Shown one piece after another: positions 55,188-64,000 of a DNA stretch of 64,000 nucleotides. How positions within the stretch are numbered: the first letter of the stretch is position 1; the number at the start of each line of letters is the position of its first letter. The notes under the pieces were generated by a model, which made no database searches, was not told where the DNA came from, and worked only from the letters and a program-made list of their open reading frames with translations. A program made the translations under genes and the position numbers. The stretch covers positions 11,803,001-11,867,000 of the forward strand of contig OX940869.1 in the NCBI GenBank assembly GCA_954871525.1, written 5' to 3'. Origin of the DNA: Parietaria judaica (Eukaryota; Streptophyta; Magnoliopsida; Rosales; Urticaceae).

Positions 55188-56319
55188 TTAGTCCGGCGTA
55201 AAATGGCACTTTTGTTTGAGGCAGCCAGGTGTTTGAGGCAGCCAGGTGTCACCCTGCAGCAGATTCGCGACGGTGAAATCAGCGGCCCGATCAGCGTTCA
55301 TCACCGTAACCCCGGGCCACCGAGCTCGCTGGCGAGTATCGGCTCCTGGACCGTAATTTTCATATTCGCCGTAAGAAAGCGTGCCAGAACGCTCATTGCC
55401 ACTCATCTCCGACCACCCTGCCGGTTCCACGATAGCGCCAATGTACGACTGCATGACCGCCACCGTGGCATACCGCCTCCATGGCCGACCCAAATATGTC
55501 TGTACTGGTGTAGTGTCGGTGAGGAGCTCCGGTGTGGCATCGATAGTGCATCCCTGAATAACGGTAGCGCTGAACTTAGAGGCGTCATCTCGGCCTTGAG
55601 CGGTAACGACGTCGCCCTGACCAGAGAGAGGGCGGTGAGCGAGGATGTTGCATTTTTGAAAGACGGCACTGCCAGCACCGTAAATAAAGTCGATGGTGCC
55701 GTAGATGTTGCACTCGCGGTAGAATTGCTGGCCGGAATGAGCGTAGAGCGTGTCCTGGTACCCCTCGATGCTGCATCGGAAGAAGGCCCAGCGGTTAGCA
55801 TCGTTGCGCAGTGCCAATGCCTGGCCATTCTCTGGGCCCGCTGTGTTGCGGAACGTCACGCCCGTGGCCACGAACCCGTCTCTTTCGATGGCTGCTGTGA
55901 CAAAGAAGATTTATGGTTAGGGTTTTAAATTTTAATATAAGAATTAAGCTGTAGAATATAAATAATGACTAACTCTTAATGAAATATAGGAGAAAGTAGA
56001 AACTATAGAAGATTAAGTCATAAGTTAACAAATGAATCAAAATAATTAAAATTAATACTATGAAGTGTATAATATATTTTCAAGATAACATGCCGTAGTA
56101 AGGTAAAAATACAATCTTGAATTACGATATAAATTAATTATAAATATTTTTATTTGAAATTTGACCAAAAACAACATAATCCGAAATAGTTGACTTACCA
56201 ACAGTGGCAGTATGATAACCCCTCAAACCCTGGTTCGCGTTGCGATTGCCGGAGATGACCGTTGAATTCATTTCATCTCTGACGAACATTATGTACTTCT
56301 TGTTGCTCGGGACTGTTGG
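55188..56319 (-). pseudogene. Pectinesterase (pectin methylesterase) relic, C-terminus frameshifted by a 17-bp duplication
   Basis: Pectinesterases remove methyl esters from wall homogalacturonan. The upstream exon piece (56319-56199) reads KKYIMFVRDEMNSTVISGNR and splices at a good donor to 55894-55188, giving ERDGFVATGVTFRNTAGPE. Catalytic residues are kept: Gln in NGQALALR, Gln-Asp in GYQDTLY, Asp in GTIDFIYG, Arg in LGRPW. Near the end, CACCTGGCTGCCTCAAA is present twice in tandem (about 55213-55246). Read with one copy, the frame would end TKVPFYAGL, the family's usual C-terminus; with two it ends off-frame at 55188. Upstream the coding sequence is cut by a hAT element at 56320, and no clear N-terminal exon follows beyond it. 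A long plus-strand frame here is only the antisense. Confidence 0.85.
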
Positions 56320-57123
56320 CAGGGCCGTGATTGAGATTTTCGGGGCCCTAGGCGAGGAAAATTTTTGGGGGCCCCAACTGTAATTGCAAAATTCAATTTT
56401 AATGCAAAATTATATACAATATTTATATATAAAAAATTCTCATTCAAATAAAACGCGTCTAGCAGTTTTATAAGCAAAAGTATTAATCAACTCTGCATAA
56501 TCGAGTTTCCCGACCATGTATTTTTCGATAGACAATGTAGCTAAACCACTCAACCTATCTTGAGACATGGTTGATCGATGATAAGACTTGATCAATTTAA
56601 CTTCAAGAAGTTTCTTTCTGCATGTGCAACTGTGACTGGTATGGTTAACATAATTCGGTAGGCAATCCAAGCATTTGGATAACTACAATCCAATTCTTGT
56701 ATGTAATTCAAAACATTTATCGCTCTCTTCATGTCGGTTGACACGTTCATACTTAATTAGAGAGATAATAATTTTGGGATTAGGGAATAAATGACACGAT
56801 GAAATTATAGAGTGAAGTGGGAATAAGAGGCCCTAATTAATTTAGGAATTAGGGGCTCAAATATTATAGTTTAGTGATTTTTATTAAAACAAATTAGGGG
56901 CCCTAAATAATTTGGGAATTAGAGGTCCAAATATTAAAATTAAGTGGTTTTGATTATATTTTTGGGGCCCTTAAATTTAATTAAATCGATTCTAATATAT
57001 AAAAAATTAATTTAAGTGATTTTGGGGCCCTTAAATTTGATTTTCGGGGGCTCCTAAATTTAAGATTAATTTTTTTTTACTAAAGGTGGGCGCCTACTCC
57101 GCCTCCCCTCAGGCACGGCTCTG
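56320..57123 (-). mobile_element. hAT element inserted in the pectinesterase relic, 804 bp
   Basis: Ends CAGGGCCGTG and, on the right, CACGGCTCTG, with a perfect 8-bp duplication ACTGTTGG (56312-56319 and 57124-57131). This is a different hAT family from the TAGGGGTG elements. It keeps the last part of a transposase on the minus strand. Several GGGGCCC-bearing words repeat in the right half. Confidence 0.92.
56440..56670 (-). pseudogene. hAT transposase C-terminal dimerisation fragment
   Basis: Reads KLIKSYHRSTMSQDRLSGLA and LSIEKYMVGKLDYAELINTF, the conserved order of the hAT C-terminal dimerisation region in ZBED/zf-TTF-type transposases. The catalytic part is gone, so the element depends on a partner or is extinct. 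Confidence 0.82.
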
Positions 57124-57131
57124 ACTGTTGG

Positions 57132-57577
57132 TTCCCACGCCGTGAATCGTTGCCAAAACCGTTCGTAAGAATTTGCAAGAAAACGCAAACGACAATCTGC
57201 CAAAACAAGCACCACTCTCTAGGAACAAGATCACTGTGTTCACTCACTCATATATATATAAAAGAATATATTACTCTGTCTTTATACAGAGAGATGAAGG
57301 AGTAAAATAGTAAGGCGCACTATATTGGAATTTGGAATTTGGGAGAATTGCCTCTATATTGAAAAACAAATGTCGAATACAAATAATGATAATGGAGTAA
57401 CTGAAATAAAGGAAATACAACATGTATTTATAGGAAAAATAATAATAAACCCTAGCTAGCATTCGTAAGCAACAAACAAACCTAAATACTAGGTCAAACA
57501 AAAGAACGTGGCTTTTAATTGACGTCATTCTAACTTAATCTCATGCACACGTGTCAAGTTTATCTAATCACATTCTT
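57132..57577. other. Sequence upstream of the pectinesterase relic
   Basis: The first 110 bases may continue the broken pectinesterase gene on the minus strand: one frame has a signal-like hydrophobic run (CLFWQIVVCVFLQIL) but no Met ahead of it and no match to the pectinesterase N-terminus. The rest is AT-rich with no feature I can name. Confidence 0.35.
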
Positions 57578-57864
57578 GTTAAAAATATAAACTTGATTTA
57601 TTAAGTCTCTAGAATTTTCTAGTGTATCCTAGTATTTACTAGTTTCTAGAGTTCTTTTAATATGTAAGTTTCTTCAAGGGTCTTGTAATTACTAGACTTC
57701 TAGAATACTCTTGTAATATGTAAAGAGTCTAGAATTATCTTGTATGTTTTAGAAGTTCTAGATAAGTCCTGTATTAGTTAGATGTTCTAGAATACTCTAC
57801 TACGTCCTAAAGTAATCATGTAATTCATGTACTATCTAGAAGTCTCCATTGAAGTCTATAAATA
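57578..57864 (+). repeat. Truncated LTR-like sequence
   Basis: Starts TGTTAAAAATATAAACTTG and is full of CTAGAATxxTCTTGTA-type direct repeats. It ends in GAAGTCTATAAATA, a TATA-box-like end of a U3 region, where the Copia LTR begins. Probably the left part of an older LTR split by the Copia insertion. Confidence 0.4.
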
Positions 57865-58522
57865 TGTTGGGAGAAAGCGCAACGCAACGGAATTTCAATA
57901 TCTCCCAATAGCCGCTGAAATATGAAGGCGATAATAATCGAAACACAACCACGAACACGAGACAATTTTAGCGTGGAAAAACCCCCCAAAACGGAGTAAA
58001 AAATCACGGGACCCGTAGGCCGCTTAAAATCCAGTATAATCAAGAGTGAGGTACAAACGAAGTCTTCTCTAGATAAAACTAGAGGCATACATCATCATCA
58101 TCAAGATCGAACACCAATCTCGGATTACAACAAACAAGCAAGAGAAGAATTTGTGAAAAACGTTCTCACAAATCAGCCTCTGGTTTCCACTCTTTAGACC
58201 GACCTAGAAAAATCAAAACCACATCTTCACTGTTCTAAAAGTACCTCTATGTCTTAGGAACGTTCTGTCCAAAAATCACGACGATCTAACGGTGAACGAG
58301 TGCGCAATGTCAATTTTCCTGAGGGTCGACGAAACTGGGCGGAAACCGCGAATTTGCTCTCTTTCTCTTTCTCTTGCACTTGTTTATCTCACACTTCTTC
58401 ACTCTTTTTTCTTTATCTCATCTAAGTCATTTATGACCTAGGCTTCATGGGCCGGGTACATGGATCAATGGGTAAAAAATAACCCACATTGTTGGGCCTC
58501 CAAATAGGAGGGACACCCAACA
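57865..58522 (-). repeat. 3' LTR of the Ty1-copia element
   Basis: On the plus strand it begins TGTTGGGAGAAAG and ends ACACCCAACA; on the minus strand the LTR therefore starts TGTTGGGTGTCCC. Directly upstream on that strand is the purine-rich primer GGTCGGGGGAGTT (58523-58535), close behind the pol stop. The 58-kb LTR has no partner inside the window. Confidence 0.85.
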
Positions 58523-58537
58523 AACTCCCCCGACCGA

Positions 58538-61500
58538 CTAGTTGGAGGGCAATGTCAACCCGGCAACCGAGCGACAAAACTCAAACTTCTCTCTCGGCAA
58601 AACCATCGTCAACATATCGGAACCATTGTCATCGGTGTGAATCTTCTTGAGCTCCATCAACTTAGAATGCAATGCTTCACGGATCCAATGATAACGAACA
58701 TCAATGTGCTTCGAACTTGAGTGAAACGAGGATTTCTTCGCTAAATGAATGGCGCTTTGATTATCACAAAACAAGATATATTTTTTTTGTTTGACCCCAA
58801 GCTCCATTGTAAATTTCCTCAACCACAACAAATTTTTCGTCGCTTCAACGGCGGCAATGAACTCGGCCTCGGTAGTAGAAAGTGCAACACACTTTTGCAA
58901 CTTCGATTGCCAAGCCACGGCTCCCCCGGCAAAAATCACCATATGCCCCGAAGTAGATTTTCGATCATCCAAGCTTCCGGCTAGATCCGAATCCGTATAA
59001 CCAACTAACGTAGGCTTCTCGCATCCCAAAGCTAGTCTCAAATTCGAAGTCCCCCGGAGATATCTCATAACCCACTTCACGGCCTCCCAATGACGTCTTC
59101 CCGGATTTGAGAGATAACGACTCACCATTCCCAAAGCATGGGCTATATCCGGCCTCGTACAAACCATGGCGTACATCAAACTACCAACCGCCGACGAGTA
59201 TGGAACGTTCTTCATACTTGACTTTTCATCATTTGTAGATGGACATTGTTGGTGGCTAAGCTTGAAATGAGAAGCAAGCGGAACGCTCACCGCTTTTGCT
59301 TCATCCATCTTGAAACGCCGAAGAACTTTCTCGATGTATGATTCTTGAGACAAGTACAACTTCTTCGCCTCTCGATGACGAAAAATCTCAATTCCAAGGA
59401 TCTTTTTCGCTTGTCCCAAATCCTTCATCGCAAAAGAATCACTCAAAGTCTTCTTCAACTTTTCAATCCGAGCAATGTTCTTTCCAACGATAAGCATATC
59501 GTCAACATAGAGCAAAAGGATAATGAAATCACCATCGGAGAAATTGCGCACAAACACACAATGATCGGCATTTGTAATCTTGTAGCCATGTTTAACCATC
59601 ACCGAGTTAAACTTTTTATACCATTTTCGCGGTGCTTGTTTCAAGCCGTAAAGACTCTTTACCAATTTGCAAACATAGTCTTCTTTACCATTTTCTCGAA
59701 AACCCTCCGGTTACTCCATGTAAATCTCTTCATGTAGATCACCGTGAAGAAAAGCCGTCTTCACGTCCATTTGCTCAACTTCCAAATCAAGGCTAGCGGC
59801 TAGCCCAAGCACTACCCGAATGGATTGCATCTTCACCACGGGAGCAAAAATCTCGCTAAAGTCAATGCCTTTTCTTTGACTAAAGCCCTTTACCACCAAG
59901 CGAGCCTTGAATCGTTTTTGCGAAGTGCTTTCTTCTTGCTTCACACGATAAATCCATCGATTCTTTAACACCTTTTTACCCTTTGGTAACTTCACCAATT
60001 CAAAAGTGTTATTCTCACGAAGCGATTGCATCTCATCTTCCATGGCATCCATCCACTCCTTTTTGTTTTCGTCATCCAAAGCTTCTTCAAAGCTTTCGGG
60101 TTCTCCGTCATCGGTGAGAAATACATATTCGTTCGAGGGGTATCGAACGGAAGGATGTCTAACACGAGTGGACCGCCTCAACTCATTAGAAGGTTGTTCA
60201 TTTTCATCTTCATGGCCAACCTCATTTTCAACATCAACAAAATCATTAGGATTTAAAGGATTAACATGTAAATCCGTACCTTGATTTTCAATTTGCACAT
60301 CTTCGACAATGGTCGGGGTAGGAGCAATATTAGTTGGTTCCGCATCAACTAATTCTTCGTCTTCAAAGGTTGGAACTTCTTTCTCAACTTTGTCGATATC
60401 TTCAATGGTGTAATCCTCCATGAATACAACATCACGACTACGAACAAGCTTTCTTGCAACCGGATCAAAGAATCGATATCCAAACTCATCGAGCCCATAA
60501 CCAACGAATATACATGTCTTGGTCTTGTCATCCAACTTCGACCTCTCATCCTTCGGAACATGCACATATGCCATGCACCCAAACACTTGAAGATGGTCGT
60601 ACGTGACATCTTTACCACTCCAAACACGGCTCGGAATTTCAAACTTCAAAGGCACACAAGGTGTGAGATTTAGCACATGTACAACCGTACTCAATGCTTC
60701 GCCCCAAAAATACATCGGCAACTTTGATTGAGAAAGCAAGCATCTCATTCTTTCAACCAAAGTTCTATTAATTCTTTCGGCCAACCCATTCAATTGCGGT
60801 GTCTTCGGAGGAGACTTTTGGTGACGTGTACCTTACTCTCGGCAATATTCATCGAAAGGACCGATGTATTCTCCCCCGTTATCCGTTCGGATACACTTGA
60901 GCTTCTTCCCCGTTTCTCGTTCAACCGACGCTTGAAACGACTTGAAGGTATCTAACACTTGATCCTTTGTCTTCAAGGTGTAAGCCCAAACTTTCCGAGA
61001 GTGATCGTCGATAAAAGTCACAAAGTAATAAGAACCGCCAAGGGACCGTGTCTTCATCGGCCCACAAACATCGGAATGTACCAAGTCTAACACTTGTGAC
61101 TTTCTCTTTGGTTCAAAAGACCGAAACGATACGCGCCTTTGCTTTCCCGCCAAACAATGCGAGCATCTCTTCAACTTTGCGTTGAAAACTCCAAATAGTG
61201 CATTCTTCTTCACTAAGATTCCCAAACCTTTCTCACTCATATGACCCAAACGTTTGTGCCATAGTTCGGAAGAACTTTCATCCTCGCAAGTGTTGACGTA
61301 GCATTTAGAACTCCCAAATTGCGCGACATACAAATTTGAGCGTCTTTTTCCTCTTGCAATCACCATTGAGCCTTTCTTTAACTTCCATTCATTTTCCAAG
61401 AAAGAGTTGCCATAGCCTTCATCGTCCAATTTTGAAACCGACAAGAGATTGAACCGAAGGTCCGGAACGTGCTTCACATCTTTGAGAACTAGAGAAGTGT

Positions 61501-61936
61501 CATTACTAGTTTTAACACATATATCTCCAATTCCAATCACCTTTGAATATCCTTTGTTTCCCATGCCGACAATACCAAAATCACCGGCCTTATAAGTGGA
61601 GTAAAGATCCCGTCGTGAAGTCCCATGCTAATAAGCACCACTATCAACCACCCAACTTGTCTCATCGCGAGATAAATTGACACTTTCTTCATAATCATCA
61701 CAAACGACAAAGAAATCATCAACAATAGCAACATTTTCACTATTGTTACCTTCTTTCTTGACATCGTTGTTGTTGTGGTTGATCTTCTTTCCCTTGCCTT
61801 CGTTTCTCAACTTCCGGCAATACTTTTTAATGTGGCCTTTCAAGCCACAATGATGACACTCAACATTAGCCCATCTATTTGAACCTCCACGCGAAGCTCC
61901 TCGTGATGCTCCACGGTTATTTGTGTCAGAAATCAC
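58538..61936 (-). pseudogene. Ty1-copia Gag-Pol (TNT1-like), single frame with three nonsense codons
   Basis: Reading leftwards: nucleocapsid zinc knuckle (CHHCGLKGHIKKYC), aspartic protease (WVVDSGA), integrase with its HHCC finger (LWHKRLGHM, then CSHC) and DDE residues (FIDDHSRK, RTDNGGEY, LNGLAER), reverse transcriptase (YVDDM) and RNase H (YTDSDLAG, STTEAEFIA). The four open pieces are all in the same frame, separated only by stops at 61628-61630, 60833-60835 and 59711-59713. No frameshift is evident, so the copy is fairly young but cannot make full-length polyprotein without read-through. The 5' end of gag is cut off at about 61924 by another LTR element. Confidence 0.9.
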
Positions 61937-63486
61937 GTCTCGGATTCCGTATAATTATCACGATTTATACGTCCGAACCGTCAGGGTAACATTTAAAAAA
62001 TTATTTTAAAGCGGAAAACTTGTTATCCAAACAACGGTCCGAATATCGGATAATAACCATATCCCAAGATCTGATAAATATTATGCAATTTAATATTCAT
62101 AACTCATTATTAATAAACTAGTCATAATAGGAAATAAATAGAAAGCAGTAAATGTTTGCATTTATTAACCCAATGCATAAGGCCGTACCTCGTTTGGCGA
62201 TTTCGGCTACGCACTCTGAGTCGGGCAGGGCTCCGCCGTTGCTGAGGGAATCTCCCGTGATCTTCCGGGATATTCTCCTGGAATCCTCGTACCGAAGCGT
62301 GGGCTTCGCCGGCAGGACTCCGTCGCAAAACTTTAACTGATGGTTCTTTTTAAGCTTCCGGAGAAATAGTCTCCTAAGCCGAACCAGAAGAAAGAGATCA
62401 GAGAGAAAATTCGCAGACCCTGAAGGAGAGGGAGAGTTCGAATTTTTCTCTGGGGAAAGGTGTGAAAAATGTGTAGAATGAGCTCCCTATTTATAGGCTC
62501 AAGACTGTAACCGATTTGGAGATATTCCCTCCCTAAATTCGAATTTCATTAATTAAATAGAATTAATTATCTCAATCCAATGGTCCAGATTTAATCTCAT
62601 CTAAATCCAATGGATATAATTAATTAGGGATTTAATTAAATAAGAAAGATTTAGATAAATCAAAAATCCAATCTTATCTTTTTATCATCATAAAATTCGA
62701 ATTATGATATATATATATATATATAAAATTCAAATCATTATTATCTAGATCCAACGGTTGAGATGATTCTTAAAACCGATCTAATGGATCAAATAAGTTT
62801 AGGATAAATTAATTTATTAAAACAATTTTTCGAATTTATCCATAAACCTAATTCGAATATATATAGATATATATATATATATATATAATTAATCAATTCT
62901 TAATCCGACGGTATAGATTAAATCTTAGACCGATCCAACGGATACAATTGATTAATCAAATTCGAAAAATAAAACTTGGTCACCAAGTTATTAATTTCGA
63001 ATTCATCAATATCCTAATCCAACGGTTGATACTAAATCATAACCGATCCAATGGATAATATTGATTTTAGGGATTTGCCAAAGTAACAAAACATTTGGTA
63101 CTTATGCCGCAAATATAGAAATACCAAATCAAGCTATTCGAATTTAACTAGGGTTTCATATGACAAACCCTAATTCGAATTTACACATATTAATATATAT
63201 AATTATATATATTCATTTATTAATATAAATCTATTAATTATTAATTAATTATTAATAAGATATTAATAATTAAATCCAAATAATTAAATTATATTAATAA
63301 ATCCTGATCTCAATATCACACATAAAAATGTCATTGTGCCACACCATCATTTAAATTCGTGACATGTGATTTAATTTCAAAGTTTATCGAACCGATCACA
63401 AACTTAGAAAATCCATAAATCACTAACCGTAAGTCGAAATGACTTGGTTCAAAAAGAAAAGTTGCTTAGAATTTAATTTCCAACAA
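61924..63486 (-). repeat. LTR of another retroelement, inserted into the Copia gag
   Basis: Starts TGTCAGAAATCACG on the plus strand inside the Copia frame and appears to end at TTTCCAACA. On the minus strand GCCTATAAATAGGGAG (about 62486-62501) is a good TATA box, so the element faces left and its body would lie beyond the window. TA-rich tracts lie near 62710 and 62870. The right border is inferred from the TG...CA rule only. Confidence 0.6.
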
Positions 63487-64000
63487 CATGGTTCTGATAG
63501 AAAATATAAATTCTAACTTTCTTTTTGTCAGTTAATTTCGTGTACCAAAATATGATACTTTTGCCACGCCAACGATAAAACTATCTGATGTCTGACACAG
63601 ACCTTTCAGTTTTATAAGTCAAGCCAAATGATTAAACATTATCCAGAATGTATTTTAATCACGTACGTATCATCCGTTACGGAGCTATCCTGGGGACCAT
63701 GGACCCGTATCACTTAAGCTCCAACGAACTGCTAGTTGTTCGTCAAACCTCGAAGTGATTCCACTATAGACCCGAGGCTGCACTCTTTAGTGATACGGTA
63801 TATATTATTCCCTTTCTAATAGCAGGGTGTCCATTGATACAATCAAATTCGGGTTATTGATCTTTCACTTGATGATTCATAAATGAGCAGGCGGTTTTTA
63901 CCGTTATGCCCCTCATTGTATTTACTTCCTTGACACAGTCAGCAATATCATGAGTAACCCACTTATGGTTTCGATTCATAAGTTGCGCATGGGTATCTCA
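63487..64000 (-). other. Probable internal or 3' untranslated sequence of that retroelement
   Basis: No reading frame of note. Sequence continues without a visible boundary to the edge. The plus strand carries ATGGTTCTGATAG just after the LTR-like border, but this is not a good primer-binding site. I infer continuation of the retroelement because nothing host-like begins here. Confidence 0.35.

Noticed and set aside
55113..55928. 271-codon plus-strand open frame
   Set aside because: It is the exact antisense of the pectinesterase catalytic domain, whose motifs are unmistakable on the minus strand. The plus-strand protein has no recognisable domain.

Overview
This is nuclear DNA from a flowering plant, probably a eudicot. 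The evidence is intron-rich S-domain receptor kinase genes, a nuclear-type tRNA-Ser gene, a pectinesterase relic, Ty1-copia, LINE, Mutator, hAT and PIF/Harbinger relics, and AT-rich spacers. I cannot name the species. No prokaryotic, organellar or viral operon-like segment is visible.

Layout. Three G-type lectin S-receptor-like kinase genes lie in tandem on the minus strand: gene 1 (432-4086), gene 2 (35789-39751) and gene 3 (41630-45727). Genes 1 and 2 look intact. They share an eight-exon plan and carry an extra WAK-like cysteine-rich module between the PAN domain and the membrane segment. Gene 3 has a different ectodomain, a split B-lectin domain, a one-base frameshift and an HKD in place of the catalytic HRD. 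About 31 kb of transposons separates genes 1 and 2. That block holds a hAT element; a large Ulp1/DUF1985 Mutator-like element with a perfect 9-bp target duplication; Mutator-type MITEs; a LINE tail; a Copia element carrying a nested MULE, a solo LTR and a hAT element; a second DUF1985 MULE in the opposite orientation with an F-box relic inside; and a PIF/Harbinger tail.

Right of gene 3 come another Mutator-type MITE, AT-rich spacer, one intact tRNA-Ser(UGA) gene (49416-49497), two long foldback MITEs, a direct-repeat pair, and a pectinesterase pseudogene broken by a hAT insertion and a 17-bp duplication. The window ends in a Ty1-copia element on the minus strand whose Pol frame is interrupted by only three nonsense codons and whose upstream end is cut by another LTR element running off the edge.

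The strongest pattern not explained by ordinary gene calls is in the Mutator-type terminal inverted repeats. In seven elements of different interior, a short TACCCAA-like motif is iterated three times at about 30-bp spacing. I saw no new defence or metabolic system. The likely live functions are two cell-surface receptor kinases, possibly the third, and the tRNA.
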